A stretch of DNA of 16,976 nt from Chloroflexota bacterium (GTDB taxonomy: Bacteria > Chloroflexota > Anaerolineae > 4572-78 > J111): positions 1 through 16,976 of the forward strand of contig RFJF01000364.1 in NCBI GenBank assembly GCA_003695455.1. Direction: 5' to 3'. Every line of letters starts with the position of its first letter. The stretch's first letter is position 1. Both the position numbers and the translations under genes were made by a program. This document shows, piece by piece, positions 1-7,602 of this stretch. The notes under the pieces were generated by a model. The model searched no databases. It was given only the letters and a program-made list of their open reading frames with translations, and had not been told where the DNA came from.

Positions 1-6
1 CCCCAA

Positions 7-2055
7 ATGCACGCGCCCGAACCACCCCCTGCCCCGCGCCCCGCAACTGAACGCAAAAGGTTACGGTCATCCCAGATTTTGCGCCAAAGTGTGATGGGTG
101 GTGCGTTTTGGCTGGTTGATTCGCGGGGGGTGGGGTACCCGCTAACGGCAGGAGACCCCCTGCAAATTGGCCGTCATTCCGAGGCGGATATTGTGGTTGA
201 TGACATCAACGTATCTCGTTTTCACGCGCAGGTTAAGGTTGACGGGAATCGTTGTTTTGTGCTGGATGAGGGAAGTTCAAACGGCACATTTTTAAACGGC
301 CATCAGTTAGGGCCGGAGTGGTACCCCATACAACGGGGCGATGTGTTAATGATTGGCGCAGCCCGTTTTCATATTACCTCTACCGAACCGGCCCGGCTGG
401 CTGCCGCCAGAGCCGCCGCCGGTGGCGGTTTGCCTCCGCCTCCGGCCCCTGCCGTTGCTCCGGCACAGCAAACCACCACCGAAAAAATGCAGCCATTGTC
501 GATTCCCGGTTCACAACGCGCAACAACGTCGGGCTTTTCACAGGTAGCGTTGCTGGCAATGATGTTCTTTTTGCTGATTATTCTGGGGATTGCCGGGATT
601 TTATGGTTCAACCCAAACGGGTTGACCGCGTTGGGACGCGCACCGGAAGAGCCGGCGGCGGCGGCCGAGTTGCCTCCAACCGTTACAGACACACCAGAAC
701 CAACAACCCCGCCGGAGCCGCCCACAGAGGAGCCGGTGCAGGCGTTGTTGCCCACGGCCACCGCAACCCCGGATGCAGCCCCGGATGCGGTTGATGCCGC
801 CCTGAAAGAAACTGAACCGGAGCCGGTGACTCAACCGGCTACGCTAACCACCGGCCTGCTCACAGCAACGCCTACCCCCACGCCCAAATCCAAACCCACC
901 AAAACGCCCACCGCCACTGTGATTCCCAAACAAAAAACGGCAGTTGTTTTGGCAACGGCATCTCCATCAGCAACGGTCACAGTTACCGTTACCCCCACCC
1001 CCACCCCCACCCGCACGACGGTGCGTCCGGTGCCGGTTGTAGTTGAGCCAACGGCCATTCCGCTGCAATCCAGCCAGTTAGTGCCGGTGTTGGGCAGCGT
1101 AGAAGTAATTGACGTGGACATTAACCCCCAAAACCCCAAAGAAGTGTACGCGCTGGTCAAACACGATGGTATTTACAAAAGCACCAACGGCGGCGATGGC
1201 CCGTGGGCCAGAGTGGATTTGGATGGCTCGGCCATCACCGGGCTGGCGATTGACCCGGAAAACCCGCTGGAATTGTATGCACCAACGTGGAACGCCGTGT
1301 TAAAATCAACCGACGGCGGTAACACATGGGACCCCAAAATCAATGGGCTGGTCTCAAATCAGGCAGTTGAAACCGTTACGTTTAACCCCTCAAATACAGA
1401 TATTCTGTACGCCGGTATTGGTGAAACGCTGGTTGTATCAACCGATGAGGGTGAAAACTGGTCGTCGTTGGGGTACGGCAAAGGGTTGGGGGTATCCCGG
1501 TTGTTTGCCATTTTGATAGACCCGTTTAACAGCAACGTGGTATACGTGGCCGGGCTGGCCGGTTCAATTTACAAATCAGAAAACCGGGGCCAGGATTTTG
1601 TGCAACTGCGGGTTAATGTGGGCGAAGGTACGTTTGGTATGGCCGCACACCCCACGCAGCCAAACGTGCTGCTGGCCGGAATCAACTCGGCAGGGGCCGG
1701 AATCATCAAATCGGAAGACGGCGTCAATTTCCGTTCGGTGAGCAGCGGGCTGGTGTTTGGCGGGGCAGATTCGGCGTACTCGGCCATTACCTACGCGCCC
1801 GGCAACCCCAACATTGTGTACGCCGGCAGCGGATTTGAACGGGAATCGCACGCCAAAGGGATATTCAAAAGCATCAACGGCGGCGAAACCTGGGCCAGCC
1901 GGAACAACGGGCTGGCTATCAACCCCGAAACCGGCTACCCGCACTACGTAAAATCTATTGCCGTGCATCCAATTTTGCCCAATGTGGTATTTGCAGCCAC
2001 CGGTTCCGGTCTGTACAAAAGCACCGATGGCGGCGAAAACTGGGAACTGAAATAA
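7..2055 (+). CDS. FHA domain, single transmembrane segment, Thr/Pro linker and BNR-repeat beta-propeller protein
   Basis: Predicted to read phosphothreonine inside the cell (FHA) and carry a propeller-like domain outside. FHA spans about residues 44-123 with the conserved Gly-Arg-His at 55-57, Ser-Arg-Phe-His at 70-73, Asn-Gly-Thr at 92-94 and Asn-Gly at 97-98. One hydrophobic helix lies at about 178-201, with more basic residues before it than after, which favours N-in topology. Residues 213-352 are a Pro/Thr/Ala-rich linker. Residues 365-682 hold seven BNR/sortilin-type repeats (Lys/Val-Ser-x-Asp/Asn-Gly-Gly-x-x-Trp style) near 390, 432, 477, 522, 567, 620 and 670, as in sialidase-like or Ycf48-like propellers. 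The reading frame is open to the window edge and no ribosome binding site can be seen before the ATG, so the true start may lie upstream. Ligand and partner kinase are unknown. A terminator separates it from the chemotaxis genes. Confidence 0.85.
   Translation: MHAPEPPPAPRPATERKRLRSSQILRQSVMGGAFWLVDSRGVGYPLTAGDPLQIGRHSEADIVVDDINVSRFHAQVKVDGNRCFVLDEGSSNGTFLNGHQLGPEWYPIQRGDVLMIGAARFHITSTEPARLAAARAAAGGGLPPPPAPAVAPAQQTTTEKMQPLSIPGSQRATTSGFSQVALLAMMFFLLIILGIAGILWFNPNGLTALGRAPEEPAAAAELPPTVTDTPEPTTPPEPPTEEPVQALLPTATATPDAAPDAVDAALKETEPEPVTQPATLTTGLLTATPTPTPKSKPTKTPTATVIPKQKTAVVLATASPSATVTVTVTPTPTPTRTTVRPVPVVVEPTAIPLQSSQLVPVLGSVEVIDVDINPQNPKEVYALVKHDGIYKSTNGGDGPWARVDLDGSAITGLAIDPENPLELYAPTWNAVLKSTDGGNTWDPKINGLVSNQAVETVTFNPSNTDILYAGIGETLVVSTDEGENWSSLGYGKGLGVSRLFAILIDPFNSNVVYVAGLAGSIYKSENRGQDFVQLRVNVGEGTFGMAAHPTQPNVLLAGINSAGAGIIKSEDGVNFRSVSSGLVFGGADSAYSAITYAPGNPNIVYAGSGFERESHAKGIFKSINGGETWASRNNGLAINPETGYPHYVKSIAVHPILPNVVFAATGSGLYKSTDGGENWELK
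992..1012 (-). other. Potential G-quadruplex on the minus (template) strand
   Basis: Four C-runs (992-996, 998-1002, 1004-1008 and 1010-1012) separated by single A residues give, on the minus strand, G-runs of 3, 5, 5 and 5 with one-base loops. That is the arrangement expected for a very stable parallel quadruplex. The plus strand codes for Thr-Pro repeats of the linker, so low-complexity coding may be the whole cause. Confidence 0.5.
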
Positions 2056-2083
2056 CCCCCGCACCGTAGATTTTCCTCGCAGG

Positions 2084-2110
2084 GCGATGCAGCGCATCGC
2101 TTTTTTTTTT
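2084..2110 (+). terminator. Rho-independent terminator after the FHA/BNR gene
   Basis: A perfect 7-bp stem (GCGATGC at 2084-2090, GCATCGC at 2094-2100) with a 3-nt AGC loop is followed directly by ten T residues (2101-2110). It lies 28 bp after the stop codon of the upstream gene and ends that transcription unit before the receptor gene. Confidence 0.9.
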
Positions 2111-2137
2111 GCCTGCATCTTCTCCAAACCCCCGCTT

Positions 2138-2180
2138 CTTTACGTACTTTTTATGGAGAAGCCCCGTTACCGTGCCGATA
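2138..2180 (+). promoter_or_regulatory. Candidate promoter for the receptor unit (copy 1 of a shared three-block motif)
   Basis: Blocks are CTTTAC (2138-2143), 8 nt, TATGGAGAA (2152-2160), 14 nt, CCGATA (2175-2180). All three blocks and both spacings recur at 7479-7521. The downstream block reads GCCGATAC from 2174, one base off the sigma-28 -10 consensus GCCGATAA, but the upstream block does not look like the usual TAAA -35. Use as a promoter is inferred from position, recurrence and the -10-like block. Confidence 0.5.
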
Positions 2181-2222
2181 CAAACAACGTCGCCGGGATT
2201 GTGGCGAAAATTCTTTGTTTGT
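2180..2222 (+). promoter_or_regulatory. Possible stem-loop in the receptor mRNA leader
   Basis: An outer 8-bp pairing (ACAAACAA 2180-2187 with TTGTTTGT 2215-2222) encloses a 5-bp inner stem (TCGCC 2190-2194 with GGCGA 2203-2207). It ends 8 nt before the Shine-Dalgarno of the receptor gene, so it could influence translation. It is AT-rich and may be chance. Confidence 0.3.
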
Positions 2223-2241
2223 TGAGGCACAGGGGGTCACA

Positions 2242-4704
2242 TTGAAGTATTTTAAAAACCTCAAGGTTGGTACAAAAATTCTGGTTACGTTTGCCATTGT
2301 CATTGGTATGATGGCCCTGGTTGGGGGTCTGGCTATTTACCGAATTAACCAGATAGGCGGCGTGGTGGCAGATTTGGCAGACCACCTGGCGGTTGAGCAG
2401 CATCTGGCCGATACAATTTCCGGCGAGAGCTGGGCCGCACGATTTTACGCCCTCCGGCACATCAACACCACCAACACTGAGGACAAAGAATCGTTCCAGA
2501 TGGAAGCGGCCTATTTTGACAACCTGCTCACCCAGGCCGAAGAGATGGCCCAACGGCCCGAACGTATTGAAATGCTGGCAACCCTCCGGCAAAATTTTGA
2601 TGAATATGACCAGACGTTTGCTCAAATTTCTGCATTGATTGCCGGACGCAAGCAAATTGTCAATGAACAGCTTGATAAACTTGGCCCCAAAGCCAAAGGC
2701 AAACTGGATAGTTTGGGCAAACGCGCGCTAAAACAGGGCAACCCGGAAGTTATCTATCAGGTATCGGCCATTCAGCAGGCGCTGCAACTGATGCGGTACG
2801 ATGTGTTCAAATATCTTAATTCCGGCGATGATATTTGGGTGCAGAATTTTAATTTGCATTCGCAGCAGGCCCAATCCGGGTTTAAAAAGCTGCAAAAACT
2901 GCAACACACCCCGGAAATGCAGGCGCTGGCAACCGAGGCGGATATGCTGGTCGAACAATACCAGCGCGCTGTGTTCGAATTAATTGATGGATTTAAATTG
3001 CAGCAGCAACTGGTAGATGATGAACTCAACAGGTTGGGCCCGGTAATGCGCAACACCGGCATGGGTATTACCGCCAGCGTTGAAGAAGATTTTGAACATG
3101 CCGAAAGTTCTGCGGAAACCTTTGTACAGTACACCCGGTGGATTGTGCTGGTTACCATGCTGTTTTCTGTGCTGGCGGGGTTGGCGCTGGGCCTGTTTAC
3201 AGCCCGCGGTATTACCCGCCCCCTGCAACGGATTACCGAGACATCGCAGCAGATTGCCAACATAGACCTGCAAACTCTCTCTACCGAAATGTCGGCGCTG
3301 GCCAACGGCGACCTGACCCGCAGCATTACAATTACTGCCCGGCCGGTTAAAGTTGACTCTGGCGATGAGTTGGGGCAAATGGCCCAGGCATTTAACGCCG
3401 TTATTGTGCGGCTGCAAGAAATCGGTTACGCCTTTGAAAATATGAATGCCAGCCTCAGAACGCTGGTCAGCCAGGTAGCCGGCAGCGCCAATGAGCTGAA
3501 CATCGCCTCGGGTCACTTATCAAACACGGCAGTGCAAACCGAAATGGTAGCCGCACAGGTGGGCGGCGCCATTCAACATGTGGTTAACGGTGCGCAGGCC
3601 CAGACAACCAGCCTGGATACGGCAGCCGCGGCCATTGAAAATATGACCCAAGCCATTGAGGGAGTGGCGCACGGCGGGCAATCTCAAGCAGAAGCGGTGG
3701 CTATGTCTGTGCAACTGACCGAACAGATGTCGCAGGCAATTGAGCGGGTGGGGGCCAACGCCCAGGCCGGCGCCAATGATGCGGCGGCGGCCACCCGGGC
3801 TGCCCGGAATGGCGCCCAAATTATTCAGCAGACCATCAACGGGATGAAACAAATCCATCACAAGGTTGAGGCCTCGGCGCAACGGGTGCAGGAAATGGGG
3901 CAACAGTCTGACCAGATTGGCGCCATTGTGGAAACCATTGACGAAATTGCCAGCCAGACCAATTTGCTGGCCCTGAACGCCGCCATCGAGGCGGCCCGCG
4001 CCGGCGAACACGGCCGGGGGTTTGCCGTGGTGGCCGATGAAGTGCGCAAACTGGCTGAAAAATCCACGGAAGCCACCAAAGAAATTGCGGCGCTGATTGA
4101 GGGTATTCAGCAAACCGTTACAGAAGCCGTGCGTGCCATGAATGAAGAAACGGCAGAAGTGGAAGCCGGCGTGGCCCGGGCCAATCAGGCCGGGCAGGCG
4201 CTGGATGACATCCTTGAAACATCAGAAAAAATGCGCCGGCAGGTGCAGGAAATTGACGCCGCCGCCAAAGAAATGACCACCTCGGCCGGCGGGCTGGTAT
4301 CGGCAATGGATACAGTATCGGCAGTGGTTGAAGAAAATATGGCCTCAACCGAAGAAATGACCGCCGGTTCGTACCAGGTAACAGAATTAATCAACGAAAT
4401 TGTTGAAGTGAGCCAGGAAAACAGCGTGGCAGCCGAACAGGTGAACGCCGCCGCCGTTGACATGTCTGAACAGTTGCAGGATGTGAACCAGGCGGCGGCA
4501 TCGTTGAATGAAATGGCCGGCGCGCTCCAAACGCTGGTGGCCCGGTTCAAGCTGGACGCCGAATCAGACACCCCGCCGGCAGACGAGGGCGAATACGCAG
4601 AAGCGGCAGGGTCAGATGACCACAATTCGCAGCCGGTACAGCCGGATGCAACTGAAGCAGCCCCGCCGCAAATGGTTAAACTTGGGGTTCAGAACGGTGC
4701 ATGA
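2242..4704 (+). CDS. Methyl-accepting chemotaxis protein (chemoreceptor)
   Basis: Transmembrane chemoreceptor that senses an unknown signal and controls CheA. I chose TTG at 2242 (820 residues) because AGGGGG at 2231-2236 lies 5 nt upstream and the N-terminus then begins with a typical basic cap before transmembrane helix 1 (13-34); the next upstream TTG (2215) has no Shine-Dalgarno. An extracytoplasmic, apparently all-helical domain of about 265 residues follows, HBM-like in size, then transmembrane helix 2 (300-320), a HAMP domain (322-395) with an apparent 14-residue insertion in its first helix, and a long signalling hairpin with the conserved tip at 568-608. A Glu-Glu pair at 704-705 with small residues around it is a possible methylation site. 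There is no CheR/CheB-binding pentapeptide at the C-terminus; the tail from about 772 is acidic and flexible. It is the first gene of its unit and the only receptor in the window. Confidence 0.95.
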   Translation: MKYFKNLKVGTKILVTFAIVIGMMALVGGLAIYRINQIGGVVADLADHLAVEQHLADTISGESWAARFYALRHINTTNTEDKESFQMEAAYFDNLLTQAEEMAQRPERIEMLATLRQNFDEYDQTFAQISALIAGRKQIVNEQLDKLGPKAKGKLDSLGKRALKQGNPEVIYQVSAIQQALQLMRYDVFKYLNSGDDIWVQNFNLHSQQAQSGFKKLQKLQHTPEMQALATEADMLVEQYQRAVFELIDGFKLQQQLVDDELNRLGPVMRNTGMGITASVEEDFEHAESSAETFVQYTRWIVLVTMLFSVLAGLALGLFTARGITRPLQRITETSQQIANIDLQTLSTEMSALANGDLTRSITITARPVKVDSGDELGQMAQAFNAVIVRLQEIGYAFENMNASLRTLVSQVAGSANELNIASGHLSNTAVQTEMVAAQVGGAIQHVVNGAQAQTTSLDTAAAAIENMTQAIEGVAHGGQSQAEAVAMSVQLTEQMSQAIERVGANAQAGANDAAAATRAARNGAQIIQQTINGMKQIHHKVEASAQRVQEMGQQSDQIGAIVETIDEIASQTNLLALNAAIEAARAGEHGRGFAVVADEVRKLAEKSTEATKEIAALIEGIQQTVTEAVRAMNEETAEVEAGVARANQAGQALDDILETSEKMRRQVQEIDAAAKEMTTSAGGLVSAMDTVSAVVEENMASTEEMTAGSYQVTELINEIVEVSQENSVAAEQVNAAAVDMSEQLQDVNQAAASLNEMAGALQTLVARFKLDAESDTPPADEGEYAEAAGSDDHNSQPVQPDATEAAPPQMVKLGVQNGA

Positions 4705-4838
4705 CACACAGATTATTTTGGGCAGCGCAACCGCCCTGCGGCACGGCAACAATGAATAAAAATTTTGCCGGCAGCAGGGGTGTAATTCGTCACTCGTAAT
4801 TCTCTGTTTGCCGTCTACCGTATTTTCAGGAGTATCAA

Positions 4839-5294
4839 ATGGAAAATCAAATTGTAGTTTTTAAGCTGGGCCGGGAGTTTTACGGCGTGGAAATTGCCGC
4901 TGTAGAAGGCATTATCAAAATGCAGGCCATCACCAGCGTACCAAAGTCGCCGGAATTTGTAGAGGGGGTGACGAATTTGCGCGGCACGGTGCTGCCCGTG
5001 GTAGACATGCGCAAACGGTTTGGGCTGCCGGCGGCAGAAGAAACCAAAGAGACCCGCATCATCGTTGTTGAAATGAACGGGCTGACCGTAGGCATGGTGG
5101 TTGACGCCGTTAACGAGGTGTTGCGCGTGCCGGTAGAAGATATCGAGCCACCCTCGCCGATGGTGGCGACGGTGGATTCTGCGTTTATTACCGGCATTGC
5201 CAAAGTAAGTGACCGGCTGATTATTTTGCTTGACCTGGCAAAGGTGCTCACCCTGCACGAACAGGCAGAATTAACCGCCCTGCCCGCCGGTTAA
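4839..5294 (+). CDS. cheW: Chemotaxis coupling protein CheW
   Basis: Cytoplasmic adaptor that links the receptor tip to the CheA P5 domain. The 151 residues are a single CheW/SH3-like domain of normal length, with the hallmark Asn-Leu-Arg-Gly at 46-49 followed by Thr-Val-Leu-Pro-Val-Val-Asp, and a second conserved stretch near 115-133 (Phe-Ile-Thr-Gly-Ile through Ile-Leu-Leu-Asp). AGGAG at 4828-4832 lies 6 nt before the ATG. It lies 134 bp after the receptor gene with no clear terminator between them, so the two are probably co-transcribed. A short direct repeat of GTAATTC occurs in that gap near 4780-4802; I see no other site there. Identification is firm. Confidence 0.96.
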   Translation: MENQIVVFKLGREFYGVEIAAVEGIIKMQAITSVPKSPEFVEGVTNLRGTVLPVVDMRKRFGLPAAEETKETRIIVVEMNGLTVGMVVDAVNEVLRVPVEDIEPPSPMVATVDSAFITGIAKVSDRLIILLDLAKVLTLHEQAELTALPAG

Positions 5295-5318
5295 TTATTC
5301 AATTTTTGGGAATACAAC

Positions 5319-6947
5319 ATGACCGAATCTTGCCAGCCAGACTTGCCGGCAACAATACTTGTGGTTGATGACGACAAGATTTTGCAGGCAATGCTGGTAA
5401 AAATGCTAAAAAAAGATGGGTATTCGCTCAAAATTGCTGCCAACGGCCACCAGGCCGTTTTGGCGTTTGAGCAGTTTCAGCCTGACTTGGTTCTGCTGGA
5501 TGCGGTCATGCCGGTTATGGACGGATTTGAAGCCTGCGCCCGCATAAAAACTTTGCCACACGGCGCAGATACACCCGTACTCATTATCACCGCGCTGCAA
5601 GATAACAAATCGGTAGAAGATGCATTCAGGGCAGGCGCCACAGATTTTATCTCCAAGCCCATTCACTGGGCGGTGCTGCGCCAGCGGGTGCGGCGGTTGC
5701 TGGCGGCAAAACGCGCCGCAGATGCCCTGAAAGCCAGCGAAACATTATTCCGGCAGGTCATCCACTCGATCAGCGACCACATTTACGTGACCGAGGTTAC
5801 CGCCGGCGGAAAAAATATCAACCGCTACGTTTCTCCCAACACCGAAACCCTGCTTGGCTATCCCCCCGAAATCATTGAACGGGACTGGACGCTGTGGCCC
5901 AGCCAACTTATTCACCCCGATGACCGCCAGATTGCGGCAGAACACGCCCGCAACCTGAGCCGGGGCATTGATGGTGAAATTGAATACCGCATGATTCGCG
6001 CCGATGGCGAAATTATTTGGGTGCGAGACAGCGGCCGGGTGGAAACCCGGGGAGACTCAAAAATGATTTACGGCGTGGTGGGCGATATCACCGAACGAAA
6101 ACGCTCGGAAGAGGCGCTGTTTTCAGCCCAGAAACTGGCCGATTTGGGGACGCTGGCCGCGGGTGTGGCCCACGAAATCAACTCGCCGTTGCAAGTCATT
6201 ACGGGGGTCAGCCAGAGTTTGCAGCGCCGGTTAAACGAAAACCGGCTGGAGCCGGAGTATTTGTGCCGCAAACTGGATGTGATTCATCGCAACGGCTGGC
6301 GCTGCGCAGAAATTGTGCGCTCGCTGAGAACGTACGCCCACGCATCGGCGGGGCAAATGGAAGCGCACAATCTGAATGAAATTATCAATGACACGCTGCT
6401 GCTCACAGAACATCAGCTCAAAAACTGGTCTAACATCAGCGTGGTTACAGACCTGGCGGCAGAACTTCCGCTGTTTGTCTGCGACCGGAACCAGATGACC
6501 CAGGTTATCATCAATTTGCTGACCAACGCCCGCGACGCAATGCCGGACGGCGGGCAGGCCACGTTGACAACCCGCTACGATGAATCGGCCAGACAATTGT
6601 TGCTGCAAGTTTCAGACACCGGTGTTGGAATGACCGAGCTGGTGAAGACCAAAATTTTTGACCCCTTTTTTACCACCAAAGAAGTGGACCAGGGAACCGG
6701 GCTGGGGTTATCAATTATTGCCGGAATTGTCAGGGCCCACAGCGGTACCATTGCGGTTGACAGCCGGCCGGGCCGGGGCACCACCGTAACCCTGCGGTTT
6801 AAACATAGGGAGCAGCCGGCCCCGGCTGGGGCGGCTGCTATTGCTGCCGGCGGCGAGGGACGATTTGATGACCCGCCGGCCGGTGCGGCGGTTGTTAATA
6901 CCGGCACAACACAAGCTCAATTTAGCGCCAAAGGATTAGAACGATGA
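5319..6947 (+). CDS. REC-PAS-HisKA-HATPase histidine kinase
   Basis: Soluble sensor kinase with its own receiver at the N-terminus; no membrane helix is visible. REC covers about 10-130 with acidic pocket Asp17/Asp18, phosphoacceptor Asp61, Thr91 and Lys113. A PAS domain with PAC end covers about 143-262. The HisKA H-box has phosphoacceptor His285 followed by Glu-Ile-Asn-Ser-Pro. The ATPase domain shows N-box Asn399/Asn403, G1 Asp-Thr-Gly-Val-Gly-Met (433-438), an F-box at 447-452 and G2 Gly-Thr-Gly-Leu-Gly-Leu-Ser (459-465), so it should be active. Residues 497-542 are a low-complexity Ala/Gly-rich tail. The start has only a weak GGGA site 7 nt upstream. Its stop overlaps the next start by 4 bp (ATGA), pointing to translational coupling with the receiver that follows, its likeliest partner. 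The PAS ligand is unknown. Confidence 0.93.
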   Translation: MTESCQPDLPATILVVDDDKILQAMLVKMLKKDGYSLKIAANGHQAVLAFEQFQPDLVLLDAVMPVMDGFEACARIKTLPHGADTPVLIITALQDNKSVEDAFRAGATDFISKPIHWAVLRQRVRRLLAAKRAADALKASETLFRQVIHSISDHIYVTEVTAGGKNINRYVSPNTETLLGYPPEIIERDWTLWPSQLIHPDDRQIAAEHARNLSRGIDGEIEYRMIRADGEIIWVRDSGRVETRGDSKMIYGVVGDITERKRSEEALFSAQKLADLGTLAAGVAHEINSPLQVITGVSQSLQRRLNENRLEPEYLCRKLDVIHRNGWRCAEIVRSLRTYAHASAGQMEAHNLNEIINDTLLLTEHQLKNWSNISVVTDLAAELPLFVCDRNQMTQVIINLLTNARDAMPDGGQATLTTRYDESARQLLLQVSDTGVGMTELVKTKIFDPFFTTKEVDQGTGLGLSIIAGIVRAHSGTIAVDSRPGRGTTVTLRFKHREQPAPAGAAAIAAGGEGRFDDPPAGAAVVNTGTTQAQFSAKGLER

Positions 6948-7318
6948 CCAGAATTTTAGTTGCCGATGACCAACACGACCTGCTTGAATTTTTGGACGAC
7001 GAACTCACCGATGCCGGATTTTTTGTAAAAACCGTTGATAACGGCGCTGATGCAGTGGTGTTCGCCGCTGAAGAGCCGTTTGACCTGTTTCTGCTGGATA
7101 TGCTCATGCCCGGCCTGACCGGGATTCAGGCCATCAAAGTGCTGCGCAAGGTTGCGCCCGGCACCCCGGTCATCGGGTTAACCGGCTACCTGGGGCGCGG
7201 TTTTATGGCCCAGGCTGCCGCGCTGGGCGTGACCTGCCTGAGCAAACCTGTGGAGATGGATGAACTGCTGGCTGAAATTCACAACGCGTTGGCCGTTACC
7301 AGCGCCAGCCCGGTGTAA
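6944..7318 (+). CDS. Single-domain response regulator
   Basis: A stand-alone receiver of 124 residues with no output domain, so it probably works by protein contact or as a phosphate carrier. Acidic pocket Asp8/Asp9, phosphoacceptor Asp52, Thr80 and Lys101 followed by Pro are all present. Its ATG overlaps the stop of the REC-PAS kinase gene by 4 bp, which makes that kinase the first candidate phosphodonor, although CheA could also serve. It is the last gene of the first sensory unit; a 284-bp gap with its own candidate promoter follows. It is not named CheY because a better CheY candidate lies inside the core che operon. Confidence 0.92.
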   Translation: MTRILVADDQHDLLEFLDDELTDAGFFVKTVDNGADAVVFAAEEPFDLFLLDMLMPGLTGIQAIKVLRKVAPGTPVIGLTGYLGRGFMAQAAALGVTCLSKPVEMDELLAEIHNALAVTSASPV

Positions 7319-7376
7319 CCCTGGAGGCAAATCAAACCGCGGTGGCAGGTGAAACAATCCGTGGTTGGTAACGTGT

Positions 7377-7399
7377 CTGGTGGCAGCAATGCCAACCAG
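7377..7399 (+). other. Bulged hairpin with GCAA (GNRA) tetraloop
   Basis: CTGGT at 7377-7381 pairs with ACCAG at 7395-7399, and GGCA at 7382-7385 pairs with TGCC at 7390-7393, leaving A7394 bulged and a GCAA loop. The nine pairs plus a GNRA loop look like structured RNA, perhaps an end-protecting or processing hairpin at the 3' end of the first unit. AAAA rather than T residues follows, so it is not a standard terminator. Confidence 0.35.
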
Positions 7400-7478
7400 A
7401 AAACAGATGCCGGCAGAAAAGTGGTGTATTGGCAGTGTCCGTACCACGTGGCAAACAGCAGGCAAAAACGCACCAAAC

Positions 7479-7521
7479 CTTTACTTTTTATTTATGGAGA
7501 ATACGGGCAAAAACCCCGATA
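7479..7521 (+). promoter_or_regulatory. Candidate promoter for the HDOD-che unit (copy 2 of the shared motif)
   Basis: CTTTAC (7479-7484), 8 nt, TATGGAGAA (7493-7501), 14 nt, CCGATA (7516-7521): the same blocks and spacings as at 2138-2180, while the spacer sequences largely differ. CCCGATAA from 7515 is one base off the sigma-28 -10 consensus. The HDOD start codon lies 81 bp downstream. Confidence 0.5.
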
Positions 7522-7560
7522 ATAGAAATGAGTGCTAAACAAAGTGAAGGTTGTTGATAT

Positions 7561-7587
7561 CCAGGTTTACCCGGTAAACCCGCCTGG
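7561..7587 (+). promoter_or_regulatory. Nested inverted repeat just before the HDOD Shine-Dalgarno
   Basis: GGTTTACC (7564-7571) and GGTAAACC (7573-7580) are perfect inverted copies around one central C, and CCAGG (7561-7565) is mirrored by CCTGG (7583-7587). It could be an operator for a dimeric regulator or an RNA hairpin in the leader. It ends 5 nt before the ribosome binding site. Confidence 0.4.
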
Positions 7588-7602
7588 ATTGAAGGAAAAA
7601 TT

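Larger units (their letters stand above)
7319..7602 (+). other. Intergenic leader region upstream of the HDOD gene
   Basis: This 284-bp gap has no convincing gene. It holds a bulged hairpin with a GNRA loop (7377-7399), the 8-bp palindrome CCACGTGG (7444-7451), copy 2 of the three-block promoter-like motif (7479-7521), an inverted repeat at 7561-7587 and the Shine-Dalgarno AAGGA (7592-7596) of the HDOD gene. No poly-T terminator is visible after the preceding gene, so read-through from the first unit is possible. Confidence 0.6.

Noticed and set aside
1576..2127. A 183-codon minus-strand open frame over the 3' end of the FHA/BNR gene
   Set aside because: It lies opposite the BNR repeats and crosses the terminator, with no recognisable product.
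2215..2244. Earlier TTG start for the receptor gene at 2215
   Set aside because: It has no Shine-Dalgarno and lies in a predicted stem; TTG 2242 has AGGGGG 5 nt upstream and yields a typical receptor N-terminus.
7319..7602. Cyclic-di-GMP (GEMM) or other known riboswitch in the HDOD leader
   Set aside because: The gap is structured and has a GNRA loop, but I cannot find the conserved GEMM core sequence or any other riboswitch core I know.
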